From NCBI RefSeq assembly GCF_004363095.1, contig NZ_SNYO01000011.1:62001-126000 (forward strand): a stretch of 64,000 nt of DNA. Direction: 5' to 3'. The notes under the pieces were generated by a model, which worked only from the letters and a program-made list of their open reading frames with translations, searched no databases and was not told where the DNA came from. The stretch comes from Actinomycetospora succinea. GTDB taxonomy: Bacteria; Actinomycetota; Actinomycetes; Mycobacteriales; Pseudonocardiaceae. Of the stretch, positions 51,364 to 60,066 are shown piece by piece (within the stretch, counting starts at the first letter, position 1; each line of letters opens with the position of its first letter). The translations under genes were made by a program, and so were the position numbers.

Positions 51364-52328
51364 CGACCCGCCTCGAGCAGCGCTACCGCCGCCTGCTGCG
51401 CGTCCTGCCCGCCTGGTACCGCGCCGACCGCGAGCGCGAGATGGTCGACGTCTTCCTGGAGGGGCGCGCGGAGCGCGACGACGCCGACCTCGACGCCGAG
51501 CACGGCTGGCCGGGGTGGGGCGAGACCGCGTCGGTCGCCGCGCTCGCGGTCCGCACCCGGGTCGGCGGCGAGGGCGCGCCGCCGGGGCCGCGCGCGGTCG
51601 GGAACGCCGTCCGGGCCGCGGCCGGCGTCGGCGTGCTGCTCAATGCCGCCGCCGCGGCCGCTGGGGTGCTCGGGCGGGTCGTCGCGACGGTCGCCGGCCC
51701 GCCGGCGGCAGAGGTCGTCACCGGGACGCTGCTGCACCCCGTCGGCGCGGGTGCCTGGTGGAGCACCGTCGCCCTCGTCCTCGGGCTGTGCTGGCTGCCG
51801 GCCTGGACCGCACTCACGTCCGGACGGGCGGGCGCCGCGGTCCTCCTCGCGCTCGCCGCCTGCCTCCCGACGCTGGTCGGCCTGGTCGTGGGCGACGGGC
51901 CCGTGCTCTGGCACCTGGCGGGCTCGCTGGTCGCGATCGCCACGGTCGTGCTCCTCCTGCTCGGCCACCACCGCGACGCGGCGCCGCCCGACGTGGCCCG
52001 CCCGTGGGCGCTGCTCGCGGTCGCCACCGTCGCCCTCGCGGCGATCGCGCCCCTCGTCCTCGTCGTCCGTCAGGTGCTCGCGCTGGAGGCGGTCGTCCTG
52101 CTCGTCGCCGCGGTCGTCGTCGCCGTCACCGGGCGGCGCAGCGCCCTCGCCGCCGGGATCGCCGTGGTGTCCGCCGTCGTGGTCGTCGGAGGGCTCCTCG
52201 AACTGGCCGCGCTCGATGTGGATCGCACGGGCTCGGCGATCACCGTGGGCGTCGGCCTCGTCGCGACGCTCGTCGCGGTCGTCGCGGCCCGGCGGGACGT
52301 CCCGTCGCACCTCAGCGTGATCCTCTGA
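51360..52328 (+). CDS. Multi-pass membrane protein paired with PadR
   Basis: 322 residues. A cytosolic N-terminal domain (RYRRLLRVLPAWYRADREREMVDVFLEGR, about 8-37) is the helical segment found in many PadR-associated membrane proteins, followed by about seven helices from residue 85 on. Function unknown, possibly stress- or drug-linked. The last 17 bases overlap the convergent peptidase gene. Confidence 0.8.
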   Translation: MTTRLEQRYRRLLRVLPAWYRADREREMVDVFLEGRAERDDADLDAEHGWPGWGETASVAALAVRTRVGGEGAPPGPRAVGNAVRAAAGVGVLLNAAAAAAGVLGRVVATVAGPPAAEVVTGTLLHPVGAGAWWSTVALVLGLCWLPAWTALTSGRAGAAVLLALAACLPTLVGLVVGDGPVLWHLAGSLVAIATVVLLLLGHHRDAAPPDVARPWALLAVATVALAAIAPLVLVVRQVLALEAVVLLVAAVVVAVTGRRSALAAGIAVVSAVVVVGGLLELAALDVDRTGSAITVGVGLVATLVAVVAARRDVPSHLSVIL

Positions 52329-53367
52329 CCGCACGGGAGCGCACGACGCCGGCCGCCACGAGCAGGGCGGACACGCCCGCGCTCGCGACGGCGACGTCGC
52401 GCAGCACGATCGGCAGCAGCACCACGCCCGTCGACCCCGTCGAGATGAGCATCGCGCCCGGCTTCCCGGCGGAGGCGTCGGCCGGGGGCGCCCCGGCGGC
52501 CTGGGCACCGCCGTCGGGCGGGATCGCGTGGGTCGGCGCGTTCGACGCCGGCTCCGAGTGTGGCGGGGCGGTGTCGGTCACGAGCATCTCGTGGCCCGAG
52601 TCCTCCCAGGCGTCCTCGAACGTCGCCCGCGGGACCACGGAGATCGCGCCGTTCGGGTCGCCCGGGTCGGCGAGGTAGACGTTCTCGTCGTCGATCCCGG
52701 TGACCACGACCGCGTGGTTGGCGTCGCTGCCCCCGTCGGACCCGTCGTCGTCGGCGCCGTACCAGACCTCGTCGGAGTCGACGTAGGCGATGATGTCGCG
52801 ATCGGCGTCGAGCAGGGACTCGAGGTCCTTGAGGCTGCCGTGCGTGGTGGTCGCCGGGATGCCGTAGCTCTCGAGCAGCGCCTCGGCGTCCTGCGACGTC
52901 ATGCCCGAGGCGTCGTCGGGCACGCCGTCGCCGTCCGTGTCGGTGGTGGTCAGCCAACCGTGCGCGACGGCGCGCGACACGACCTCCGGCTCGCCGACGT
53001 TCTGGCCCTGCCACTCCCCGACGATCTGGGCGACGGCGGCGGGGACGCAGTAGCCGTTGACCGACTGCGCGTACCAGTACGACGACGCCTGCTCCGGGTC
53101 GCCGTGGATGTCGTCGTCACGCGCCGCCGAGGCCTCCGAGGGCAGCGCGCCGTCCCGGAGCTCCTCGTGGCGGAACCAGTCGGTCGACCATCCGCCGTCG
53201 GTGACCGGGTGGACCTCGTCGTCGGTGACCGCCCCGTCGCCGTTCGCGTCGGTCCAGGCGAGGTCGATCAGCCCGTCGCCGTCGGTGTCCACCGCGGTGA
53301 CGTCGACCGTGCCGTCACCGTCGAGATCGGTGAACAGGTCGAGGTCCTCGGCGCCGGCGAACTCCAT
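52312..53367 (-). CDS. C39-like cysteine peptidase with calcium-binding repeats and C-terminal anchor
   Basis: 351 residues without an N-terminal signal. Two DxDGDG calcium loops at about 14-50 (DLDGDGTVD, DTDGDGLID, DANGDGAVT) come first. The papain-like domain has Cys107 in NGYCVPAAVAQI, His219 in DANHAVVVTGID and Asp234 in LADPGDPNG; another loop, DTDGDGVPDD, sits inside it at 143-152. A Pro/Ala stretch and one helix (about 314-342) end the protein. Calcium loops are common outside cells, so export by an unusual route or a tail-anchored form is possible. Substrate unknown. Confidence 0.8.
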   Translation of the reverse strand: MEFAGAEDLDLFTDLDGDGTVDVTAVDTDGDGLIDLAWTDANGDGAVTDDEVHPVTDGGWSTDWFRHEELRDGALPSEASAARDDDIHGDPEQASSYWYAQSVNGYCVPAAVAQIVGEWQGQNVGEPEVVSRAVAHGWLTTTDTDGDGVPDDASGMTSQDAEALLESYGIPATTTHGSLKDLESLLDADRDIIAYVDSDEVWYGADDDGSDGGSDANHAVVVTGIDDENVYLADPGDPNGAISVVPRATFEDAWEDSGHEMLVTDTAPPHSEPASNAPTHAIPPDGGAQAAGAPPADASAGKPGAMLISTGSTGVVLLPIVLRDVAVASAGVSALLVAAGVVRSRAVRGSR

Positions 53368-53410
53368 GCCGCGTTCGACGGCGCCGGCGTGCCGGAATGT
53401 TCCCGCGACG

Positions 53411-53428
53411 CCCGCGGGTCACCGCGGG
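53411..53428 (-). terminator. Short hairpin before the peptidase gene start
   Basis: CCCGCGG-GTCA-CCGCGGG forms a 7-pair stem one base after the stop of the small gene at 53430. No T-run. It may separate that gene from the peptidase gene downstream. Confidence 0.5.
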
Positions 53429-53429
53429 C

Positions 53430-53594
53430 TCAGGAGTGCGAGAGCAGCGACTCGGTGCGCACGGCCGAGATGTGCCGGTCGCGCTGGTTGCGGCGGGCAC
53501 GGTCGGCGGACTGGTTCTGCGCGACGCTCACGCCGAGCAGCGCCCCGCACAGGAAGATCACGCCCACGACGACCACGGCAACGATGACGAACAT
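53430..53594 (-). CDS. Small single-pass membrane protein (54 aa)
   Basis: From ATG 53594, preceded by the very good ribosome site AAGGAGAG, 54 residues: a hydrophobic helix (about 2-23, FVIVAVVVVGVIFLCGALLGV) and a basic polar tail (NQSADRARRNQRDRH). Not in any family I know. Followed by a hairpin at 53411. Confidence 0.65.
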   Translation of the reverse strand: MFVIVAVVVVGVIFLCGALLGVSVAQNQSADRARRNQRDRHISAVRTESLLSHS

Positions 53595-53799
53595 CCGACT
53601 CTCTCCTTCTGCCCCCGAGCGCCGGGCACTCCCTGCACTCATGGATCCAGACGGGTGTCGAGATCGACGGTTGGCGGTCACTCTGCGTCGGCTACGTCAC
53701 GACCGCGAACCGCTCCCGTCACGCAACCTCGGCCCCGCAACGTGCCCGTGACACGGCGGCCCGCGTCGGCGGCGCGCGTCGCGGGTACCGCTGCGGGTG

Positions 53800-53985
53800 A
53801 TGAGCAGCGACCCGCGCACCCCCGACGAGCGGCAGCTCGACGACGAACAGGGCATGAACCGCCCCGAGCCGACCGACGACGCCGCCCCCGACGCCGATCC
53901 CGACGAGGTCGAACCGGCGTTCGACATCGACCTCGAGCCCGACGAGCAGGGCCTCGCCGAGGCGGGCGAGGAGCCCACGGGCTGA
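53800..53985 (+). CDS. Small acidic disordered protein (61 aa)
   Basis: 61 residues from ATG 53800 (GTG 53797 possible), extremely Asp/Glu/Pro-rich, ending EEPTG. No hydrophobic segment. Such proteins are often written in actinobacterial genomes without known function. It converges on the acyltransferase gene with four bases between stops. Confidence 0.5.
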   Translation: MSSDPRTPDERQLDDEQGMNRPEPTDDAAPDADPDEVEPAFDIDLEPDEQGLAEAGEEPTG

Positions 53986-53989
53986 GGTC

Positions 53990-56017
53990 CTACCAGTTCA
54001 GGAGCCCCGGCAGCTGCGCCCCGACGGCCGTGGACATCGTGCGGCTGTAGGACGCCGACAGGTGGTTGTCGTCGAGGTAGACGAGCACGTTGCCGATCTC
54101 GGGCGGGCAGGTCCCCGGCGTGCAGATCTCGTTGCTGAGGTCGAGGAACGCCACGTTCGACGGGACGTCGTCGCGCAGCGCGTACGGCGGGTCGGGGGCC
54201 AGCAGCTCCGCCCGCGGGATGTCGCACTGCGCCGCCCCGCGCCCGTAGGTCTCGAAGCACTCCGACGGGCGGTGGTCGTAGCGCGGGTTGTCACGCACGG
54301 CGACGACGGGGATGCCGAGCTCGTCGAGCGCCCGCCAGCCGGCCACGAACCCGTCCGGGGTCTGCTCGGTCAGCCCGGCGCGGACGTCGCGGGTGGCGCT
54401 GACGACGACGGCGTCGGGCGGGTCGGCGGCGAGGTGCTCGACGGCCGCCGCGTTCCAGTCGACGCAGGTGGCGTCGTTCGGGTCCGTCTCCGACGCCAGG
54501 GAGAACGGGCAGCGAGCACGCACGAGCGTGCTGACCTGCCATCCCCGCTCCCGCGCGATCGGCTCGAGGGCCGGGAGGAGCTGCTGCATGTGCGAGTCGC
54601 CGACGACTGTGATCCGGCGCTGCGGCTCGCCCTGCGGCGCGATCGGCACGCACTGCTCGAGCACTGGGTGGTCGGGCAGCGGCGCGCAGGCGTCGCGGTA
54701 CTCCGCCCAGTCGTCCTGCACACGGGCCGTCGAGGGCTGGACGGGCGCGGACGGATCCCCCGTCGACTCGTGGTCGGCGACGAGGACCGCCGCACCGGGG
54801 TGGTCCTGGTCGCCCACGGCGACCGGCGCGCCCCGGTCCGCGGCGACGACGATCGCCCAGATCCCGAGGCCCAGCATCGCCGGCACCAGGGTCGCCGCGA
54901 CGGCCAGCGACGCGAGCCCCGCGGGCCGCGGCAGGGTGACCCGGCGCAGCGGCTCCTCGACCAGGTGGTGGGTCGCGACGGCGAGCGTCACGGACACGGC
55001 GACGACGACCACGCCGCCGACGAGGCCCGGGGTCGGCGTCCCCGCGAGCACGAGGAACACGACGAGCACCGGCCAGTGCCACAGGTAGAGCGGGTAGCTG
55101 ATGCTGCCGAGGTACTGCGCGGTCGGTGACGCGAGGCGCTCGCCGGCCCCCGCGCGCCCGGCGACGAGCACGGCCACCGCGGAGAGCACCGGCCACAGCG
55201 CGAGGTAGCCGGGGAACGCGGCGCCCACGTCGAGCACGGCGCCGCACGTCACCAGCCCGATCACGCCGGCCCAGCCGAGCACCGCCCGCGCCCGCCGGCC
55301 GAGCTGCACGCGGTCGAGGACGAGGGCGAGGACGCCGCCGAGCGCGAACTCCCAGAGGCGCGTGCGGGTGTCGAAGTACGCGAAGGCCTGGTCGGTGGCG
55401 GTGGCGTGCACCGAGTGCACGAACGACACGACGAACACGGCCGAGAGCGCCACGAGCAGCGCGGACCGCACGTCGACGCCGCGGGAGCGCGCCCACCACG
55501 CGACGAGGAGCACCAGCAGCGGGGCCGCGAGGTAGAACTGCGCCTGGATCGACAGCGACCAGAAGTGCTGCGCGACGCTCGCCGAGCCGTGGTTCGCGTA
55601 GTAGTCGACGGCGTCGGTGGCGAGGCGCCAGTTCTCGACGAAGAGGCCGGAGGCGAAGAGCTCGCGCAGGTTGCGCGCCCACGTCGACGGCGGGAGCAGG
55701 ACCGCGGCCGCGACGGTGCTCGCGAGCAGCACCAGGCCCGCGGTCGGGACGAGGCGCCAGAACAGCTTCGTCCACGTGGCGCCGAGGTCGAGGCGCTCGC
55801 CGCGCATCGCCCGACGGGCCACCATCCCGAGCACGAAGAAGCCCGAGAGCAGGAAGAACACGTCGACGCCGCCGGACACGCGCCCGACCCACACGTGGTA
55901 GACGACGACCAGGACGGCGGCGAGGCCGCGCAGGCCCTCGATCTCGGGGCGGCGTTCGCTGCGGGTGCGGGTCCCGGACGCGGCGACCGCGGTCGGTGGG
56001 GCCCCGCTGCTCGTCAC
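53990..56017 (-). CDS. OafA/YrhL-type acyltransferase 3 with SGNH domain
   Basis: 675 residues. Acyltransferase-3 part with about ten helices (RPEIEGLRGLAAVLVVVYHV with His41 and VDVFFLLSGFFVLGMVARR, split), an extra helix, then an extracytoplasmic SGNH hydrolase-like domain (about 470-675) with block I VVGDSHMQQLLPALE and block V DDNHLSASY (His652). Such proteins O-acetylate surface polysaccharides or peptidoglycan. Likely another modifier of the exopolysaccharides of this window. Confidence 0.92.
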   Translation of the reverse strand: MTSSGAPPTAVAASGTRTRSERRPEIEGLRGLAAVLVVVYHVWVGRVSGGVDVFFLLSGFFVLGMVARRAMRGERLDLGATWTKLFWRLVPTAGLVLLASTVAAAVLLPPSTWARNLRELFASGLFVENWRLATDAVDYYANHGSASVAQHFWSLSIQAQFYLAAPLLVLLVAWWARSRGVDVRSALLVALSAVFVVSFVHSVHATATDQAFAYFDTRTRLWEFALGGVLALVLDRVQLGRRARAVLGWAGVIGLVTCGAVLDVGAAFPGYLALWPVLSAVAVLVAGRAGAGERLASPTAQYLGSISYPLYLWHWPVLVVFLVLAGTPTPGLVGGVVVVAVSVTLAVATHHLVEEPLRRVTLPRPAGLASLAVAATLVPAMLGLGIWAIVVAADRGAPVAVGDQDHPGAAVLVADHESTGDPSAPVQPSTARVQDDWAEYRDACAPLPDHPVLEQCVPIAPQGEPQRRITVVGDSHMQQLLPALEPIARERGWQVSTLVRARCPFSLASETDPNDATCVDWNAAAVEHLAADPPDAVVVSATRDVRAGLTEQTPDGFVAGWRALDELGIPVVAVRDNPRYDHRPSECFETYGRGAAQCDIPRAELLAPDPPYALRDDVPSNVAFLDLSNEICTPGTCPPEIGNVLVYLDDNHLSASYSRTMSTAVGAQLPGLLNW

Positions 56018-56130
56018 GTCGCCCGGTCCTCCCTCACGGTGATCACGCCGTCACCGGCGATCCAGTTTTCCCTATGACGCGGGGCACCCCGACGTCGGGC
56101 CGTCGGTCATCCTCGCGCGAGGATGATCAG

Positions 56131-57627
56131 GTGAGCGTGACGCGGCGCCTGGTCGTCTGCTGCGACGGCACCTGGAACACGGCCACCGACCACACGAACG
56201 TGCGGCGCCTCTACGACCGCCTCGCGACCACCGACGACCAGCTCCCCCGGTACTTCGAGGGGCTCGGCACCGACGGTGGCCCGGTGCGCCGGGCGCTCGA
56301 CGGCGCGCTCGGGGTGGGGCTGCCCGAGGCGATCCGCGAGATCTACCGCTGGCTCGCCGAGACCTTCCGCCCCGGCGACGAGCTCGTGCTCCTCGGCTTC
56401 AGCCGCGGCGCGTTCACCGTGCGCAGCACGGTCGGGATGCTCGCGGCGTGCGGGCTGGTCGCGTTCACGCCCGACCAGGACGACGCCGAGCGCGACGCGG
56501 TCGTCGCCCGCGTCTTCGCGGAGGGGTACCGGGCGAAGCAGGAGCTGCACGGGCTCGCGTTCCACCCGGGCTTCGCCCTCGACGACCGGGCGCCGATCGC
56601 GTTCCTCGGGGTGTGGGACACCGTCGGCGCGCTCGGGATCCCGCGGACGTTCGGGCTGCTCTCCGGGCTCGCCGGACGGGACCTGTTCGAGTTCCACGAC
56701 CTCGAGCTCGCCCCCGACGTCCGCCACGCCCGCCAGGCCGTCGCGCTCGACGAGCGCCGCGGGCCGTACGTGCCGTCGGTGTGGTCGACGCCGCCCCCGG
56801 ACCGGCACACCACGTTCGCCCAGGTCTGGTTCCCCGGCGGGCACGGCGACGTCGGCGGCGGCAAGCCGGAGACGGGCCTGTCCGACGGTGCGCTGCGCTG
56901 GATGGCCGACGAGCTCGACGCGACGGTCGTCCCGCGGTGGCGCGCCGACCGCCCGCCGCGTCCCGAGGGCGACCCGTGCGCGCCGCTCGACGACGGCGTC
57001 GACGGTGCGTGGGCGGTGCTGAGCCCGCGACCCCGGACGGCCCCGCACGTGGTCGAGGGCGCGCCGGACGTCAGCGCCTCGGCCGTGGCGCGCCGGCACT
57101 GCGACCTCACGCCGCCCTACCGGCCCGGCCGGGTCCTGGCGGTCGGCGAGTCGACGAGCGTCGCGGTCGCCGCCGACGAGCCCTGGGTCGAGACGGGCCT
57201 CTACCTTGCGCCCGGCCGCTACGCGCTCGCCGTGTCCGGGCGGTGGCGCGACCACGGAGCGGCGTCCCCGGGCACCGGCGCCTCGCCGTGGCCGGTGCTC
57301 TCGTGGCCCGCGTACGCGGTGGGGACGGCGCTCGACGGGGTGCGCCGGCTCGTCGAACGGGTCACCGGCAACCCGCGCAGCGACATCGTCGGCAGCCGCC
57401 GGGTGCCCGAGGCGGCGTGGCTCGAGCTCGTCGCCGCGGTCGCCGACGACGTCGTCGACCTCGACGGGACCGTGCGGGAGGGCACCACCGTCCCGATCGG
57501 ACCGACCGGGCGTCGCGAGCTGACCGCGCCGCGCGGCGGGTACCTCTACGCCTTCGCCAACGACGCGTGGACCGGCTACGGGTCGAACGCGGGCGCGGTG
57601 ACGCTCGAGGTGGTCCGCGTCACCTGA
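56131..57627 (+). CDS. Tle1-like (DUF2235) lipase/hydrolase with LecA-like C-terminal domain
   Basis: 498 residues from GTG 56131. The DUF2235 fold shows LVVCCDGTWN, GFSRGAF (Ser91 nucleophile), FLGVWDTVGALG (Asp near 168) and WFPGGHGDVGGG (His near 253), the catalytic triad of Tle1 phospholipases. From about 355 onwards comes a beta-rich domain with ETGLYLAPGRYALAVSGRW and TVPIGPTGR...GGYLYAFANDAWTGYGSNAGAVTLEV, which resembles the LecA/PA-IL calcium-galactose lectin. A lectin may place the lipase on a glycan. No T6SS or immunity gene is near; the role may be lipid turnover. Confidence 0.82.
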   Translation: MSVTRRLVVCCDGTWNTATDHTNVRRLYDRLATTDDQLPRYFEGLGTDGGPVRRALDGALGVGLPEAIREIYRWLAETFRPGDELVLLGFSRGAFTVRSTVGMLAACGLVAFTPDQDDAERDAVVARVFAEGYRAKQELHGLAFHPGFALDDRAPIAFLGVWDTVGALGIPRTFGLLSGLAGRDLFEFHDLELAPDVRHARQAVALDERRGPYVPSVWSTPPPDRHTTFAQVWFPGGHGDVGGGKPETGLSDGALRWMADELDATVVPRWRADRPPRPEGDPCAPLDDGVDGAWAVLSPRPRTAPHVVEGAPDVSASAVARRHCDLTPPYRPGRVLAVGESTSVAVAADEPWVETGLYLAPGRYALAVSGRWRDHGAASPGTGASPWPVLSWPAYAVGTALDGVRRLVERVTGNPRSDIVGSRRVPEAAWLELVAAVADDVVDLDGTVREGTTVPIGPTGRRELTAPRGGYLYAFANDAWTGYGSNAGAVTLEVVRVT

Positions 57628-57864
57628 GATCCGCCGCCGGCGCGTTGCGCTGCACAGACCCGGTCGGAGCATTGCCTGGTGAGCCGCACGGAGCGCCGAG
57701 GTTCGTCGCTCGTCCGAGTGAGTTGCTCCGGACCCCGTTATCGAGTCGTGACCTTCTCGTTGGATCCCCTCAGGAGACGCAGCGTCACGTTCTCCAGATG
57801 CGCGAGGTCGTCCGGCCCGTGCGTCGTCACCGCTTCCCACCCTGACGCGATGAGGTACAGACCC

Positions 57865-58410
57865 ATGGGTCAGCACTCCGCGCGCCGCTCCGGCGGCGCG
57901 ATGACCTCCGTGGCCGGCCGCGGCCTGTTCACCGCCACCGCGGCGGTCGCGCTGCTCGGCGGCGGCACGAGCATGGCCTTCGCCGGCGAGGCGCCGTCGT
58001 CCGGCGGCCACGACGGCGAGAGCGCGAGCTCGAGCCACCACGAGTCCGAGAACTGCTCGATCCCCGTCGTCGACGACACGACCAAGACCGGCGAGGCCAC
58101 CGTCAACGGGCTCACCGGCGACGCGAGCGCCCCGCTGTTCGAGGCGGGCGGCGAGGCCACGCAGCCGGTGCACGACGCCGTCTGCCCGCCGGCGAGCGAG
58201 CTCCTCGGCGGGGTCCTGGGCGACTCCGGCGACGAGGGCCAGGAGAGCTCGGACGACAGCTCGGACGCGCAGGAGGCGACCTCGCAGCAGGCCTCCTCCG
58301 AGGAGGAGTCCGACGACTCGGGCCAGCAGCAGGTCTCGTCGGCCGCGTCCTCCGAGGGCTCCTCCGGGGGCTCCGGGACGGGCGTCCCGATGGAACTCCC
58401 GATCCAGTAG
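57865..58410 (+). CDS. Secreted Ser/Gln/Glu-rich hypothetical protein
   Basis: 181 residues from ATG 57865, beginning MGQHSARRSGGAM with a signal peptide (about 20-41, ending AFAGEA). The mature part has two Cys (CSIPVVDD and CPPASE) in a segment also seen in many short actinobacterial cell-surface proteins, then a low-complexity tail of Ser, Glu, Asp and Gln. No catalytic motif. Followed by a strong hairpin at 58431. Confidence 0.7.
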   Translation: MGQHSARRSGGAMTSVAGRGLFTATAAVALLGGGTSMAFAGEAPSSGGHDGESASSSHHESENCSIPVVDDTTKTGEATVNGLTGDASAPLFEAGGEATQPVHDAVCPPASELLGGVLGDSGDEGQESSDDSSDAQEATSQQASSEEESDDSGQQQVSSAASSEGSSGGSGTGVPMELPIQ

Positions 58411-58430
58411 GACCGGGCAGCAGGACCGGC

Positions 58431-58469
58431 ACGGCCCCGGTGGCGTCCCCGAAACGCCACCGGGGCCGT
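58431..58469. terminator. Strong hairpin after the secreted protein gene
   Basis: A perfect 16-base stem (58431-58446 and 58454-58469) around loop CCCCGAA, without a T-run. Placed 20 bases after the stop of gene 57865; probably a factor-independent or hairpin-only actinobacterial terminator. Confidence 0.75.
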
Positions 58470-58507
58470 GTGCTTTCCGGGTGCTGTCCTCTGCTCCGGA
58501 ACCGCGG

Positions 58508-58542
58508 CGGCCCCGACCCGTCGGGGGAACGGGCCGGGGCCG
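58508..58542 (-). terminator. Hairpin after the minus-strand membrane protein gene
   Basis: A 13-base stem with one mismatch (58508-58520 with 58530-58542), 45 bases after the stop of the gene at 58587 and back to back with the hairpin at 58431. No T-run. Confidence 0.5.
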
Positions 58543-58586
58543 TGCGGCGCTGGGGAGCGGGGTCTACGGGAGCTGGCGGGGCGAGG

Positions 58587-59513
58587 TCAGCGGACGCGCT
58601 CGCGGCGGGTCGACCGGCGCCCGGCGGTGTTCGCCTCGAGCTGGCGGCGCCAGAGCTCCCAGGTGTCCGGGTCCATCGACTGCCCGGTGGGCGGGGTCTG
58701 CGGGTTCCGCGGCGCGGGGAGCGCGGCCTGGCGGCCGGTGCCCATCGGGAGGGCCGGCATGCTGCCGGTGAGCGGCTCCCACGGCCACGACTTCCGCACC
58801 GAGCGGGAGCGGTGGAAGCCGAGTCCCATGATCCAGCCGAAGATCAGGTGACCGATCAGCGAGAGCGTGAGCGTGACCCACGTGATCGGGAACATCATCG
58901 TCTGGCCGCGCGGGGCGATCGCGACGGTGCCGACGAGCCCGGCCCAGACCGGGAAGACCGAGAACGCGATCGCCGCGCCGACCACGGCGCGGCGCGACCA
59001 GCGCTGCAGGCCGAAGGCGCAGGCGAGGGCGAAGAACGTGATGCCGATGCCGCCGCCGTCGCCGACGTAGCGCCACAGGTAGCCGACGACCGCCCCGGCG
59101 GTGAGGTCGTCCGGGTTGCCGGTGATCCAGGTGCCCATGGTGGGGATGAAGTCGGCCCACCAGCCGAAGACGTGCACCGTGGTGAGCCGGAAGCCGTCGT
59201 AGACGGCGCAGCCGACGACGCCCCAGATCATGCCGTCGGCGACGACGCGGTCCCCGGTGTGCGGCGCGAGGACCGTGAGGGCGACGATCGCGGCGGCCAG
59301 CGGGATCACGAGGAGGCCCGCCGAGACGTTCATCGTGATCAGCCCGAAGACGTGGGCGGAGATCGCGAGGAGCGGCAGCGCGGCCAGCAGCAGGTGGAGA
59401 CCGATCCGGACCATCCCGGCCCCGTCCCGACCTCCGACACGGCCCCCGAGGTGGTTCGCGGTGGCCGGGCCCGCCCCCGTGCTGGGGTGCTCCGGCGTGG
59501 TCGTCGTACGCAT
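58587..59513 (-). CDS. Multi-pass membrane protein, unknown
   Basis: 308 residues. After a disordered start (about 1-35) come about seven helices (about 36-230) with conserved-looking polar residues in YDGFRLTTVHVFGWWADF and WRYVGDGGGIG, then a polar tail. It looks like a DUF-type actinobacterial membrane protein of about 300 residues, but I do not recognise the family. Confidence 0.7.
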   Translation of the reverse strand: MRTTTTPEHPSTGAGPATANHLGGRVGGRDGAGMVRIGLHLLLAALPLLAISAHVFGLITMNVSAGLLVIPLAAAIVALTVLAPHTGDRVVADGMIWGVVGCAVYDGFRLTTVHVFGWWADFIPTMGTWITGNPDDLTAGAVVGYLWRYVGDGGGIGITFFALACAFGLQRWSRRAVVGAAIAFSVFPVWAGLVGTVAIAPRGQTMMFPITWVTLTLSLIGHLIFGWIMGLGFHRSRSVRKSWPWEPLTGSMPALPMGTGRQAALPAPRNPQTPPTGQSMDPDTWELWRRQLEANTAGRRSTRRERVR

Positions 59514-60066
59514 CGCCGGAGACGCTAGGGATTCGCCCGGTCACGGGCCGCGAACCTGAGAGACCCTGAGGACGTCGCCGCCCACGCGCCGTCGGGACGC
59601 GACGACCGGCCGGGCGGCTCCCCCGATCGGACCAGCAGTCCGGGTGGGCGGTGACACCGGCCTTCAGGTCCGGCATCCCGGGCACCGCCGCGGCGACGAC
59701 CCGCCGACCGGCGGCGCCGAGCGGACCCGGACATTGATCGTGGTCAACCGGTCCTGCCGTCGGGCCGACCGGTCGTCGACGCCGGACCGACACCGTGCCG
59801 TGATGCGACCGCGACCCGGCCCGGACGACCGGGACGGACTCACGGCCACCCTCGGAGAGCGGTCGACCACGTGACGTGGTCGTGAGGTGAGGGGCAGACG
59901 GCCCAGCCATCCGCCGCGAGGAGCACGCCGTTCGGCCCAAGACCACGCTCGGGAGCAGGGCGAGGTCACGAGCGGGTGACAGAGTGGGCACACGAGCACG
60001 ACTGCACGGCCCTGCGACGGGGGCTCCCCCCTTCACCCGTCCGGACCGACCCGGGAGACGCCCTCG
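59514..60066. other. 553-base gap with no credible gene
   Basis: No frame with actinobacterial codon bias and a start with ribosome site is seen. It holds the divergent promoters of 59513 and 60067 and the perfect palindrome at 59864. A long gap is unusual in this compact DNA and may contain a non-coding RNA or leader. Confidence 0.6.
59864..59882. promoter_or_regulatory. Perfect 19-base palindrome in the long gap
   Basis: CGACCACGT-G-ACGTGGTCG has two 9-base arms around one base, 185 bases upstream of the lyase start. It resembles a repressor site, with a CACGTGACGTG core. Confidence 0.6.

Noticed and set aside
56131-57627. Type VI secretion effector/immunity module
   Set aside because: The Tle1-like fold is present, but no VgrG, Hcp, PAAR, or immunity-like lipoprotein lies nearby, and the genome type is not expected to have a T6SS.
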